From G965227875 sp965227875 (GTDB taxonomy: Bacteria > Pseudomonadota > Alphaproteobacteria > Rhizobiales > JAJFHC01), in NCBI GenBank assembly GCA_965227875.1, contig OZ245783.1, positions 3,782,001 to 3,846,000 of the forward strand: a stretch of 64,000 nucleotides of DNA. Direction: 5' to 3'. Below the pieces are notes generated by a model. The model was not told where the DNA came from, did no database searches, and saw only the letters and a program-made list of their open reading frames with translations. Numbering within the stretch: position 1 is the first letter of the stretch; each line of letters opens with the position of its first letter. Shown here piece by piece: positions 17,062 to 25,290 of the stretch. The position numbers and the translations under genes are program-made.

Positions 17062-17667
17062 ATGAGTGACAGGCTGTACTCCGGATCGGCGGAGCGAAAC
17101 ACGGCGCCCATCGGCGACGTGCTGCAGCGGTTTCTTCCCGTGCGCGGAGCCGTGCTCGAAATCGCCAGCGGCAGCGGCCAGCACGCATCGGCGTTCGCGG
17201 CACGCTTTCCCGGGCTGCGATGGCAACCCTCCGATCCCGATGCCGGAGCCAGATGCAGCATTGCGACATATGCGAACGAAGACGGGCCGGTGCCCGAAGC
17301 GCCGCTCGACCTCGACGTCGCCGATCCTGCATGGCCGGACCGCGCGGCTGGCCGCTATGATGCGATATACACCGCCAACCTGTTGCACATCTCTCCCTGG
17401 CGAACCGCCCTTGGCCTGTTCGCCGGATCGCCACGGGTCCTGCAGCCGGGCGGGCTTCTCCTCGTCTACGGTCCCTTCGTCCGGTCGGGTGATTTCGTCG
17501 GTGAAGGCAACATCGCCTTCGACCGGACCCTTCGGGGACGCGATCCGGCTTGGGGAATCCGGGATCTCGACGACGTGCTGCCCGCCGCCGCGGGCGAGGG
17601 GCTCCGGCTGCGCGAGCTGGTGGAGATGCCGGCCAACAACGCGCTGCTGGTTTTTGCCGGCCCCTGA
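17062..17667 (+). CDS. DUF938 family SAM-dependent methyltransferase
   Basis: A 201-residue Rossmann-type protein with SAM-binding motif EIASGSGQHASAFA at about 33-46 and TANLLHISPW near 107-116, both characteristic of DUF938. The N-terminal RLYSGSAERNTAPI is also typical. It is probably a small-molecule methyltransferase of unknown substrate, at the end of the VOC-Nudix group. Confidence 0.85.
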   Translation: MSDRLYSGSAERNTAPIGDVLQRFLPVRGAVLEIASGSGQHASAFAARFPGLRWQPSDPDAGARCSIATYANEDGPVPEAPLDLDVADPAWPDRAAGRYDAIYTANLLHISPWRTALGLFAGSPRVLQPGGLLLVYGPFVRSGDFVGEGNIAFDRTLRGRDPAWGIRDLDDVLPAAAGEGLRLRELVEMPANNALLVFAGP

Positions 17668-17720
17668 TCACGGGACGCGGTCCGAAGCACGTCCGGGGTT
17701 CGGTGGACCGTGCAAAAAGA

Positions 17721-17745
17721 TATTTCGATAGTTCTGGAAATATCG
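17721..17745. promoter_or_regulatory. ArsR operator copy 1
   Basis: TATTTC, a 10-bp spacer, then GAAATA, lying 35 bp before the ArsR start. It matches the second copy at 18118-18142 in 22 of 25 positions. TTGACT directly follows and could be a -35 element. ArsR repressors bind dyads of this type and release them on metal or metalloid binding. Confidence 0.6.
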
Positions 17746-17780
17746 TTGACTCGACAGGGAACACTGTTATTGTGGCCAGC

Positions 17781-18101
17781 ATGAACATCGAAACCGCAGC
17801 ACTGGTTCTGGAAAAACTCGGACACCCTACACGGCTCGAGATCGTCCGGCTTCTCGTGAGGGCCGGGCCTGACGGTCTGCCCGTGGGCGAGATCCAGAAA
17901 CATCTCGACATTCCGGGCTCCACGCTCTCGCACCACATCTCGCACCTTGTTGCGGGAGGCGTGGTGAACCAGTGCCGTGTCGGGCGCAAACTCGTCTGCG
18001 GCCTGCAGTTCGGTGTCATCGAGGAACTCGTCGACCTGCTGACGGAAAAATGCTGTGCGGGCGTACCCGTCGGGGAGCACGAACTGAAGACCGTCGTCTG
18101 A
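17781..18101 (+). CDS. ArsR family metalloregulator
   Basis: A 106-residue winged-helix repressor: recognition helix segment STLSHHISHLVAGGVV, wing, and a C-terminal Cys pair in LTEKCCAG that could take part in metal or metalloid sensing. It lies between two copies of the same inverted repeat, one before itself and one before the permease gene 61 bp downstream. It should therefore repress both itself and the permease until an inducer such as an arsenical or heavy metal binds. Confidence 0.88.
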   Translation: MNIETAALVLEKLGHPTRLEIVRLLVRAGPDGLPVGEIQKHLDIPGSTLSHHISHLVAGGVVNQCRVGRKLVCGLQFGVIEELVDLLTEKCCAGVPVGEHELKTVV

Positions 18102-18117
18102 AAAAATTTTGGGATAT

Positions 18118-18142
18118 TATTTCGATAGTACCGGAAATAACG
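18118..18142. promoter_or_regulatory. ArsR operator copy 2
   Basis: TATTTCGATAGT then ACCGGAAATAACG: the same dyad as at 17721, lying between the ArsR stop and the permease start, 20 bp before the latter. It suggests the permease has its own regulated promoter in addition to read-through from arsR. Confidence 0.6.
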
Positions 18143-18162
18143 AAAAATGAACGGAAACCGCA

Positions 18163-19224
18163 ATGTCTACTGTTGAACTCACTCTGCGCCGCTGGCACGT
18201 CCCCGGACCGGTTGCGACGGTACTGGGCGACCGCGTGGTCCTGGCCCTGGTGGCCGGCATTGTCGTGCTCGGCATTCTCGACCGCGCCCAGCTGGGGCCA
18301 AGCCTCGTTTTCCTCGCCACGGCTTTCGTCGAGATGCTCCCCTTCCTCGTGCTGGCCGTCGGGTTCGCCGCATATGCCAAGGCCACCGGCTGCGACGCGC
18401 TGATCGCGCGGGCGTTTTCCGGCAACCAGGGCAGGGCGGTCATCGCCGCCAGCCTCGTGGGCGCCTTCTCGCCGTTCTGTTCCTGCGGCGTCATCCCCCT
18501 GATCGCCGCCTTGCTGGCAGCCGGCGTCCCGCTCGCGCCCATCATGGCGTTCTGGATCGCCTCACCGATCATGGACCCCGAGATGTTCGTTCTTACGGCG
18601 GCCGGGATAGGGACGTCCTTCGCCGTGGCGAAGACCGTTGCCACGGTCGGCATGGGGCTTCTGGCCGGCTTCGTGACGCTCCGGCTCACGCGCCTTGGAT
18701 ACTTCTCCGACGTCATGATCGCGGGCCGGCCGACGTGCGGCAGTTGCAGCCCCGGCGTCGACCCGAATGCGAAGCCGCACGTTGCCTGGGCCTTCTGGCG
18801 AGAGTCCGCCCGCGTGCGGGAGTTCGCCGACGAGATGACCACGACCGGGTGGTTCCTGGCCAAGTGGCTGGCCTTCGCGTTTTTCCTCGAGAGCCTGATG
18901 GTGGCCTATGTTCCCCAGGATGTGATCGGTTCGTTCGTCGGCGAGGAAAGCGTGTTCGCCATCCCGCTCGCCGTGCTCATCGGCATCCCGTCCTATCTCA
19001 ACGGCTATGCGGCCATCCCGCTGGTTTCCGGCCTGATCGATCTCGGCATGACGCCGGGCGCGGCGATGGCGTTCATGACGGCGGGCGCCGTGTCGTCCAT
19101 TCCCGCAGCGATCGCGGTCTACGCTCTTGTGCGCAAGCCCGTGTTCGCGCTCTACGTCGCACTTGGCGTGATCGGCGCGGTGTTGTCCGGATACGCCTTC
19201 CATCTGGCCGGCGGACCGATCTGA
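18163..19224 (+). CDS. ArsP/DUF318-type permease
   Basis: A 353-residue inner-membrane protein with about eight to ten hydrophobic segments. The family motif FSPFCSCG contains Cys106 and Cys108, and a cytoplasmic-loop CGSC motif contains Cys192 and Cys195. This family includes ArsP, which exports trivalent organoarsenicals, and SO_0444-type copper/zinc exporters. Its ArsR regulator and the operator in front of it support metalloid or metal efflux. Which metal cannot be decided by eye. Confidence 0.85.
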   Translation: MSTVELTLRRWHVPGPVATVLGDRVVLALVAGIVVLGILDRAQLGPSLVFLATAFVEMLPFLVLAVGFAAYAKATGCDALIARAFSGNQGRAVIAASLVGAFSPFCSCGVIPLIAALLAAGVPLAPIMAFWIASPIMDPEMFVLTAAGIGTSFAVAKTVATVGMGLLAGFVTLRLTRLGYFSDVMIAGRPTCGSCSPGVDPNAKPHVAWAFWRESARVREFADEMTTTGWFLAKWLAFAFFLESLMVAYVPQDVIGSFVGEESVFAIPLAVLIGIPSYLNGYAAIPLVSGLIDLGMTPGAAMAFMTAGAVSSIPAAIAVYALVRKPVFALYVALGVIGAVLSGYAFHLAGGPI

Positions 19225-19294
19225 CGGCGACCGGGGGTTCGTCGCGAGGGGTGGTCCCGTCCGGACCGCCCCTCTTTATTTGGGGACACGCGAA

Positions 19295-19777
19295 ATGACC
19301 GACATACGGATCCGTGCCTGGCAGCCATCGGACACGCCGGAACTGGTGGCGCTCTTCCGCGACTCCGTCCACGCGGTCGCCGGACGCGACTACACGCCCG
19401 CCCAGTGCGCGGCATGGGCACCGGCTGAGATCGACGGCGCGGCCTGGCAGGAGAGAATGGCCGCCAATTGCACGCTGGTCGCCGAACGCGGCGGCCGGAT
19501 TGCCGGCTTCGCCGAACTGGATGGCGAGGCCGTCGTGCACATGCTCTACGTGCACAAGGATCACCAGCGCTGCGGGGTCGCCGCCGCTCTTGCCGACGCC
19601 ATCGAGACGGAAGCCGCGGCGAGGAAGTTCGATCACCTGGTCACGCATGCGAGCCTGACCGCAAGGCCGTTTTTCGAAGCCCGCGACTACCGGGTCGAGC
19701 GCTGCCAGACGGTTTCCCGCAACGGCGAGGAATTCACGAACTTCCTCATGCGCAAGACGCTTGTTTCAGGCGCCTGA
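19295..19777 (+). CDS. GNAT family N-acetyltransferase
   Basis: A 160-residue acetyltransferase with the acetyl-CoA loop in the form HQRCGVAAALADAIE and the fold-typical VHMLYVHKDH strand before it. The closing segment reads FFEARDYRVERCQTV. The ATG at 19295 follows GGGGAC. It stands 70 bp after the permease and may or may not share its transcript. The acceptor is unknown. Confidence 0.83.
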   Translation: MTDIRIRAWQPSDTPELVALFRDSVHAVAGRDYTPAQCAAWAPAEIDGAAWQERMAANCTLVAERGGRIAGFAELDGEAVVHMLYVHKDHQRCGVAAALADAIETEAAARKFDHLVTHASLTARPFFEARDYRVERCQTVSRNGEEFTNFLMRKTLVSGA

Positions 19778-19784
19778 GACATCT

Positions 19785-20486
19785 TCAGACATAGGAATCG
19801 TTCCTTTTCACCCAGGCCATGGAAAACGGCAGTCCCTCTTCGTCCCGGCCCTTGGGGGTGAGATCGAGAAACTGGTAGGCGCAATTGAGGTTGTCGAGCC
19901 CGCGGGCATAGGTCGAGTAGCTGTGTCCGATCGACCCGTCCGGAGCCTTGCGGAATATGCTGACGCCGGGCATTTCCTCGCCATATGCCTTGCCGCCGTA
20001 ATTGTAACCTTGCGTCTGCGCTCCCGCGGTCTCGGAATAGAAGCTCACGCCGAAGTCTTCGCTGAAGTCCAGCCCGTCCGCCGAGACCCAACGAAAGTCC
20101 CAGCCGAGGCGCTTGCGATAGGCTTCCAGCTTGTCGATCTCAGCATTGGAGACGGCGACGAACGCCGTATCGCGGGCGGCCAGATGCGGCGTGATGCCGT
20201 CGAAGCTGTCGGCCCAGAACGAGCAGCTGGGACACCCTTCTTCCCAGTCCGGCCCGAACATGAAGTGGTAGACGGCGAGCTGGCCATGGGGTCCGAAAAG
20301 ATCGGCGAGGGCGAGTGGCCCGTCGGGTCCGGTGAACCGGTAGTCTTTCTCGACCTTCACCAACGGCAGCGATCTCCGCACCGCACTGAGGCGGTCCCGC
20401 TCCTTGAGAAAAGCCTTTTCTTGCGCCAGAAGGGCCTTGCGTCGTTCGAGCCATTGCGCCCGGGACACGTAGACAGGATCGGTCAT
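19785..20486 (-). CDS. DUF899 family thioredoxin-like protein
   Basis: A 233-residue thioredoxin-fold protein. The family-typical EEGCPSCSFWAD carries a CxxC pair near residue 85, and the end reads LNCAYQFLDLTPKGRDE. Members are predicted thiol-disulfide or dithiol-hydrolase proteins often encoded beside ArsR and SRPBCC genes, as here. The ATG at 20486 has AGGAG 7 bp upstream, better than the one at 20501. It is the third gene of the arsR-SRPBCC-DUF899 unit. Confidence 0.86.
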   Translation of the reverse strand: MTDPVYVSRAQWLERRKALLAQEKAFLKERDRLSAVRRSLPLVKVEKDYRFTGPDGPLALADLFGPHGQLAVYHFMFGPDWEEGCPSCSFWADSFDGITPHLAARDTAFVAVSNAEIDKLEAYRKRLGWDFRWVSADGLDFSEDFGVSFYSETAGAQTQGYNYGGKAYGEEMPGVSIFRKAPDGSIGHSYSTYARGLDNLNCAYQFLDLTPKGRDEEGLPFSMAWVKRNDSYV

Positions 20487-20497
20487 CGGATACTCCT

Positions 20498-20974
20498 TCA
20501 TTCGGAACTGGCAAGAAGCGCTTCGAGGCTTGCGAAGCTTGCGGTCCAGCCGCGGCCGACGCCGAGGCGTCCTTCCTCGCGGCGGATGGTTTCATGGGTG
20601 AGGTGGAGGCGGGTCGCCTTGCCGTCGGGGACGAAACGAACCGTTACCTTCGATTCCGGCGTCGCCTCGTGCGTGCCGTCTCCGGCCGTCGTCACATGGG
20701 CCCACGTGAACACGAGCAGGCTGTTTTCCACGATGGACACGTATTCGCCTTCTAGGGACGAGTGCATGGAGTCGCTGTCTTCGAGCACGAAGCGCCAGCG
20801 GCCTCCAACCGTCAGGTCGATTTCCGCACGCACGAGCGAATGCGGCGCCTTGCCGAACCACTTGACGATCTCGTCCGGTTCGGTCCAGGCGCGGAACACT
20901 CGTTCGGCGGACGCGGCGAACGCCCCTTCGACGATCACCGGCTCCGCGCCCGGTTCGGTTTGCAGGAACTTCAT
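20498..20974 (-). CDS. SRPBCC (AHSA1-type) domain protein
   Basis: A 158-residue START-like fold protein with the usual opening of AASAERVFRAWTEPDEIVKWF and a GGRWRF strand. These proteins bind hydrophobic ligands; many occur downstream of ArsR-type regulators. The ATG overlaps the ArsR stop codon (ATGA), so translation is coupled. The ligand and exact role are unknown. Confidence 0.86.
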   Translation of the reverse strand: MKFLQTEPGAEPVIVEGAFAASAERVFRAWTEPDEIVKWFGKAPHSLVRAEIDLTVGGRWRFVLEDSDSMHSSLEGEYVSIVENSLLVFTWAHVTTAGDGTHEATPESKVTVRFVPDGKATRLHLTHETIRREEGRLGVGRGWTASFASLEALLASSE

Positions 20975-21294
20975 TGCTTGTCCTCCGTGGAATTGAGATA
21001 TGCGCCGAGGGACTCGAACTGTGCGCTCCAGAACGAGCGGTAGTCCTCCAGCCAGTCCGCGGCCTGTTTCATCGGTTCACCCGTCAGCCGGCAGTGTCTC
21101 GTGCGGCCGCGCTTCTCCATCTCGACGAGGCCTGCCTCGGACAGGACGCGGACATGCTTGGAGACCGCCGTAAGCGACATGTCGAACGGATCCGCAAGGT
21201 CCGAAAGGGTCGTCTCGCCCTCCGCGAGACGCGCGATGATGGCGCGCCGCGTGGCGTCGCTGAGGGCGGAGAAGACAGTATCGAGCGTATGCAT
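20971..21294 (-). CDS. ArsR family regulator of the SRPBCC-DUF899 unit
   Basis: A 107-residue winged-helix protein: TLDTVFSALSDATRRAII at the N-terminus, recognition helix in MSLTAVSKHVRVLSEAG, and the wing KRGRTRHCRLT. It has no cluster of sensor cysteines, unlike the other two ArsR proteins here, so it may sense a non-metal signal. Two identical-core palindromes lie just upstream, indicating autoregulation of the three-gene unit. Confidence 0.88.
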   Translation of the reverse strand: MHTLDTVFSALSDATRRAIIARLAEGETTLSDLADPFDMSLTAVSKHVRVLSEAGLVEMEKRGRTRHCRLTGEPMKQAADWLEDYRSFWSAQFESLGAYLNSTEDKQ

Positions 21295-21319
21295 GTGGTC
21301 TGCTTTCGGGTAAATTCAG

Positions 21320-21335
21320 TCAACCGAATGGTTGA
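21320..21335. promoter_or_regulatory. Palindrome TCAACC-N4-GGTTGA, copy 1
   Basis: TCAACCGAATGGTTGA is a perfect 6-bp inverted repeat 26 bp upstream of the ArsR start. It is the proximal of two copies and probably the repressor operator. Confidence 0.6.
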
Positions 21336-21357
21336 TTAATTCATGACTTGCACAAAG

Positions 21358-21373
21358 TCAACCATATGGTTGA
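21358..21373. promoter_or_regulatory. Palindrome TCAACC-N4-GGTTGA, copy 2
   Basis: TCAACCATATGGTTGA has the same core as the site at 21320, 38 bp away. It lies between the ArsR gene and the divergent TfoX-like gene, so that gene may be under the same control. Confidence 0.6.
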
Positions 21374-21456
21374 GTAAATCCTCTTGTCGCGAGGCGCCGG
21401 CAGGGGCAGCGGGGAGTGTGGGGGGGCTCGGCCCCCGGATGTGGAGATATCGCGAT

Positions 21457-21813
21457 ATGGCTTTTGACGAGGAACTCGCCGAGAGGTTCCGCAAATCGCT
21501 CGAGGGGATGGCCGGCATATCCGAGAAGAGAATGATGGGCGGGATATGCTTTTTCCTCGACGGGAACATGATTGGCGGCGCGGACCGCAACAGGAAAGGA
21601 GAACGCAGGTTCCTGTTCCGGGTCGGAAAGGAAAATGCCGGTGAGGCCCTTTCCCGGCCCGGAGCCGAACCGGCAAGGATCGGGGACCGTGTCATGGGCG
21701 GCTTCGTCTTCGTTGACGAGTCGGACTGCGAGGGAGACGCGATGAAGGACTGGGTCTCGCTGGCACTTGGTTTCGTCTCCACCCTGCCGCCGAAGGACAA
21801 TGCTGGCGGGTGA
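21457..21813 (+). CDS. TfoX N-terminal domain protein
   Basis: A 118-residue protein consisting only of the TfoX N-terminal domain, with the family segments EKRMMGGICFFLDGNMIGG and FLFRVGKE. Stand-alone copies are common in alphaproteobacteria and are not linked to competence; the function is unknown. I chose the ATG at 21457, which follows GGAG; upstream in-frame sequence lies in the regulatory region. It is divergent from the ArsR unit and 84 bp downstream of a palindromic site. Confidence 0.8.
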   Translation: MAFDEELAERFRKSLEGMAGISEKRMMGGICFFLDGNMIGGADRNRKGERRFLFRVGKENAGEALSRPGAEPARIGDRVMGGFVFVDESDCEGDAMKDWVSLALGFVSTLPPKDNAGG

Positions 21814-21911
21814 ATGAGCGGAGAGGGCATGCCCAAGCCCGGGTACCGAGCGTCCGGAACCGGCGGCCAGCCATGCGTGACATGGGCGACCCGCCGCCAT
21901 AGTGTGCGGCT

Positions 21912-22853
21912 ATGAAGTTCATCTCCGCTGAAGAAATCTACTCGATCGGCTTCCCTGCGATCGTCGAGGGTTTGCGTATCGCCCATCGCGGTCCGGTGCC
22001 ACTCGCTCAGACGGCGCGTCTTCAGGACGGCGAGGGCGAGGCGCGACAGTCGTTTCTGGCCCTGCCGGCATGGATCCCGGGAGAGGCGATGGGCGTCAAG
22101 ATGGTGTCTGTCCTGCCGGGGAACGAGGAGCGTCACGGACTGCCGAATATCCAGGCCGCGTACCAGCTGTTCGACGGCGCGACCGGGGCGCCTACGCTGG
22201 CGCTCGACGGCACCGCGCTCACCTACGTCAAGACGGCGGCGGACTCAGCCCTCGGGGCCGACTATCTCGCCCGTCGGGATGCCGAGACCATGCTCATGGT
22301 GGGGGCAGGCGGTCTCGGCCCCTTCCTCGTCGACGCCCATCGGGCCGTACGCCCGTCCATCTCCCGTGTCCTCGTGTGGAACCGGACGGCCAGTCGCGCT
22401 GAACGCCTGGTTGAACGGTTGCGCCGCGAAGAGGTCGAAGCGCATGTGGTCGGCGACCTCGATGACGCGGTTTCGCGGGCCGACCTTGTATCCTGCGCGA
22501 CGGCGACGTTCGAGCCGCTGGTCAAGGGTCGGCTCGTCAAGACCGGAGCGCATGTGGACCTTGTCGGGAGCTTCACGCCGGACATGCGCGAGGCCGACGA
22601 CAATCTCGCGCGTCGGAGCTCGTTTTTTGTCGACACCCTGTGGAAGTCCATCGGCGAGAGCGGCGACATCGACGGGCCGATCGCTGCGGGGGTGATGACG
22701 GAGGACGACCTCCTGGCGGATCTCTACGGGTTGTGCCGGGGCGAACATCCGGGCCGCGCTCATCCCGGCGAGATCACCTGTTTCAAGAACAATGGCGGCG
22801 GTCATCTCGACCTCTACGTCGCCCGTGCCATAGAGCGGATCGTCTCCGGCTAG
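21912..22853 (+). CDS. Ornithine cyclodeaminase/mu-crystallin family protein
   Basis: A 313-residue NAD(P)-dependent enzyme. It has the substrate-side segment GVKMVSVLPGN and the Rossmann region LMVGAGGLGPFLVDAH at about 130-145, with ALDGTALTYVKTAADSALG before it. The family includes ornithine cyclodeaminases, imine reductases and opine-type dehydrogenases; the substrate cannot be fixed. It is convergent with the ArsR gene at 22869. A second family member is at 48225-49241. Confidence 0.85.
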   Translation: MKFISAEEIYSIGFPAIVEGLRIAHRGPVPLAQTARLQDGEGEARQSFLALPAWIPGEAMGVKMVSVLPGNEERHGLPNIQAAYQLFDGATGAPTLALDGTALTYVKTAADSALGADYLARRDAETMLMVGAGGLGPFLVDAHRAVRPSISRVLVWNRTASRAERLVERLRREEVEAHVVGDLDDAVSRADLVSCATATFEPLVKGRLVKTGAHVDLVGSFTPDMREADDNLARRSSFFVDTLWKSIGESGDIDGPIAAGVMTEDDLLADLYGLCRGEHPGRAHPGEITCFKNNGGGHLDLYVARAIERIVSG

Positions 22854-22868
22854 ATCACGCCCGGCCTT

Positions 22869-23195
22869 TCAGCAGTTCGTTTTCAGGCCGCAGCAGGACC
22901 GGACGACGTCGTTGTTTCCGCAACAGTCGTGCAGCAGGTAACCGATGAGCTCGCCCACAGTCTCGAAGTCGACCCGGTAGACGATCTGTCTCGAGCGGCG
23001 TTCCGCCGTGACGACCCCGGAGTCTGCCATGGCGGAAAGGTGAAAGGACGCCCGCGACGGCGTGGCGTTCGCGAGTTGGGCGATCTCGCCGGCCGTCAGG
23101 CCGTCCATGCCGGCCTCGACGAGTTTCTTGAGGATTCGCAACCGCGTCTTGTTCGAAAGGACGGAAAACGCGGCCAGGGCACCGGACTCGTTCAT
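22869..23195 (-). CDS. ArsR family arsenic-type metalloregulator
   Basis: A 108-residue winged-helix repressor with recognition region TPSRASFHLSAMADSGVV. Its C-terminus is rich in cysteine: CC at about 92-93 in HDCCGN, CC in RSCCGLK, and a final Cys. This is consistent with binding As(III) or a similar metalloid. It is divergent from a DUF6428 gene, and matching inverted repeats lie in front of both genes. Confidence 0.88.
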   Translation of the reverse strand: MNESGALAAFSVLSNKTRLRILKKLVEAGMDGLTAGEIAQLANATPSRASFHLSAMADSGVVTAERRSRQIVYRVDFETVGELIGYLLHDCCGNNDVVRSCCGLKTNC

Positions 23196-23196
23196 G

Positions 23197-23214
23197 TTTC
23201 AATTATTCTTGAAA
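23197..23214. promoter_or_regulatory. ArsR operator TTTCAA-N6-TTGAAA
   Basis: A perfect 6-bp inverted repeat starting 2 bp upstream of the arsR start codon, so repressor binding would directly block the gene's own transcript. The same TTCAA-N6-TTGAA core occurs at 23244. Confidence 0.6.
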
Positions 23215-23243
23215 TAAATTTCCATATGCGTATCATCTCATAA

Positions 23244-23259
23244 TTCAAGACAAGTTGAA
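23244..23259. promoter_or_regulatory. ArsR operator TTCAA-N6-TTGAA in front of DUF6428
   Basis: The same dyad and spacing as at 23197, located 17 bp upstream of the DUF6428 start codon. Together they give one operator per divergent gene. Confidence 0.6.
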
Positions 23260-23276
23260 ATGAAAGCAGGACAGAG

Positions 23277-23753
23277 ATGACACTGAACGAACTTGCCGAA
23301 CGACTGAGGGCGATCGAAGGCGATCTGCCGCTCGTCTTCACGACACAGGACGGCGACATCGGACCCGGGTATCACGTGACCGAGTTCAAGCACTCGCGCG
23401 TTTCCGGGATCGACTGCGGCGGCAGGACGTCGCACTGGTCCGAGGCCGCCTTTCAGCTTCTCGACGGCGGCGACGGGGCGCACATGAGTGTCGGCCGTTT
23501 TTCCCGGATACTCGCGACCAGTCTCGACCGGGTTTCGGGGCTTGGCGATGCGCCGGTGCACGTCGAGTTCAGCCACCACAATATCGGCCTCGAGACCTTC
23601 GGGGTCGGCGCGCCTGAAGTCGTGGATGGCAGGGTTTCGCTTACTCTCGAACGCACCAGAGCCGTCTGCAAGCCGATACAGTCGGCCATGTCGTTCGGTG
23701 GCGCGGGCGACTGTTGCAACGCAATGCCCTCCGCCCAGGTATGCTGCGGATGA
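23277..23753 (+). CDS. DUF6428 family protein, arsenic-module associated
   Basis: A 158-residue soluble protein with the DUF6428 pattern: LPLVFTTQDGDIGPGYHVTE at the start, GIDCGGR at about 45-50 and a C-terminal GDCC. It carries several cysteines near the C-terminus (CC at about 143-144 and 156-157). Members usually sit next to arsR in arsenic loci; no activity is established. Shared operator sequences with the divergent arsR imply induction by the same metalloid. Confidence 0.82.
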   Translation: MTLNELAERLRAIEGDLPLVFTTQDGDIGPGYHVTEFKHSRVSGIDCGGRTSHWSEAAFQLLDGGDGAHMSVGRFSRILATSLDRVSGLGDAPVHVEFSHHNIGLETFGVGAPEVVDGRVSLTLERTRAVCKPIQSAMSFGGAGDCCNAMPSAQVCCG

Positions 23754-23769
23754 TGGGTCCGGCGGCTGT

Positions 23770-25098
23770 CTAGGACCGGTTGGAGAACAGTGCCTCGTGT
23801 CGGTCGAGAATCCCGTCGACCGCGCCCACGAAATCGTCGAGATGGGTTTCGTCGATTTCGAGGTTGAGAGCGATGAAACCGCGCCGCGCCATGTAGTAGC
23901 CGGCTTCGAGCAACTCGAGGAAGAGGAGTTCCTTGAGACGGTCGTCGCCCACGACTTTGCCGGGGCGCAGGACGGGTTCGCGATGGGCGTGCAGGCCCAT
24001 GATGGATCCCACGCCGGTCATCTGGAAGATGGCGCCCTTTTCCGTGAAGAGGTCATTGAGACGCTTGCGCAGTTCTTCGCCAAGGCGGAACAGCCGGTCG
24101 GCGCGGTCTTGCGTGAAGATGTCTCGCATCGCCGCGATGCCCGCGGACATGGTGACGACGTTGTTGTTGAAGGTGCCGGCGTGCGGCAGCGCATCCGCAG
24201 ACCGCGGATCGAACTGGGCCATGATGTCCTCGCGCCCGCCGAAGGCGCCGAAGGACATGCCTCCGCCGACATATTTGCCCAGCGTCGTCATGTCGGGCAG
24301 CACGCCGCATTTCGACTGGAAACCGCCGGCGGCGGAGCGCGACGTCATGACCTCGTCGAAGATCAGCAATGAGCCGGCGTCGCGGGTGACCGAGCGCAAC
24401 GCATCGAGGAACTCGTCGGTCGCGGGAATGCAGCCGCCGGACCCCATCATCGGTTCGACGAGAACGCAGGCGATCTCCGCGCCGTGGCTCGCGAAAATCT
24501 CCCGCAGACCGTCAGGGTCGTTGTAGCGCGCGAGGATCGTCGGGTAGGGCGCGTTGACGGGGGAGGGGCCGTGACCGAAATAGAGCACGCCGCCGTGATA
24601 GCCGCCGTCGATCACGACAACCGTCTTCCGGCCCGTGAAGCTGCGGGCGGCCCCGAGCGCCATCAGGTTCGCCTCGGTGCCCGAGTTGGTGAACCGGACA
24701 CGCTCGATCGAGGGGAAACGCGAACAGATGAGTTCGGCGAGTTCGATCTCGTAGGTGTTGTGGGCGCCGAAGTTCCAGCCGCCGTCCAGCGCCTTGTCGA
24801 TGGCCGCGCGAATGACCGGGTGCGAGTGTCCGAAGAGCCCGGCGGTATATTCCCCCAGGAGGTCGAGATATCGGTGCCCGTCGGCGTCGAACAGCCACGG
24901 TCCCTCGCCGCGCACGACCCTGACCGGGAAGGGTCCGTGAAAGAGGACCGTCCGCGTGTTGCCGCCCGGCATGACCTGGCGCGCCTTTTCGAAAGCTTCC
25001 GCGGAAGCGCCGTTGCGTTCGGCATATCGCTGCCGTGCGTCCTCGACGGCGTCGTCGATATACGGGGAAAGATTATGGGATTCCGACGGGACAGACAT
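23770..25098 (-). CDS. Class III aminotransferase / glutamate-1-semialdehyde aminomutase-like enzyme
   Basis: A 442-residue PLP enzyme of fold type I. TNSGTEANLMALGAARSFTG is the cofactor-binding segment, LLIFDEVMTSR carries the Asp that contacts the PLP nitrogen, and TTLGKYVGGGMSFGAFGG contains the Schiff-base Lys. It resembles glutamate-1-semialdehyde 2,1-aminomutase but is a free-standing paralogue. With no haem genes near, an amino-acid or amine transaminase role is as likely. The ATG at 25098 follows AAGGA and is preferred to 25116. Confidence 0.85.
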   Translation of the reverse strand: MSVPSESHNLSPYIDDAVEDARQRYAERNGASAEAFEKARQVMPGGNTRTVLFHGPFPVRVVRGEGPWLFDADGHRYLDLLGEYTAGLFGHSHPVIRAAIDKALDGGWNFGAHNTYEIELAELICSRFPSIERVRFTNSGTEANLMALGAARSFTGRKTVVVIDGGYHGGVLYFGHGPSPVNAPYPTILARYNDPDGLREIFASHGAEIACVLVEPMMGSGGCIPATDEFLDALRSVTRDAGSLLIFDEVMTSRSAAGGFQSKCGVLPDMTTLGKYVGGGMSFGAFGGREDIMAQFDPRSADALPHAGTFNNNVVTMSAGIAAMRDIFTQDRADRLFRLGEELRKRLNDLFTEKGAIFQMTGVGSIMGLHAHREPVLRPGKVVGDDRLKELLFLELLEAGYYMARRGFIALNLEIDETHLDDFVGAVDGILDRHEALFSNRS

Positions 25099-25290
25099 TT
25101 CGGGTCCTTGGTGCATGTTTTTGGAGCGTTGCGATTATGCGGCGGGCGGGTGTTTTGGCAACCGCGGACTTTCGCGGCATTGAGAAAAACCGACCAAGGG
25201 CCGAATGGCCATCCGGATCCGCGTGCCAATGGCTATGGGGCCGCCCGGTGTTTTCGGTATTGTGCGCCCGTGACGTGAAGGAGGCTGACG

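Noticed and set aside
21912..22853. Assigning ornithine cyclodeaminase activity outright
   Set aside because: The family includes imine reductases and opine-type dehydrogenases, and nothing nearby fixes the substrate; left at family level.
23770..25098. Calling the class III aminotransferase HemL
   Set aside because: The motifs fit, but there are no haem genes nearby and many free-standing paralogues are transaminases; left at family level.
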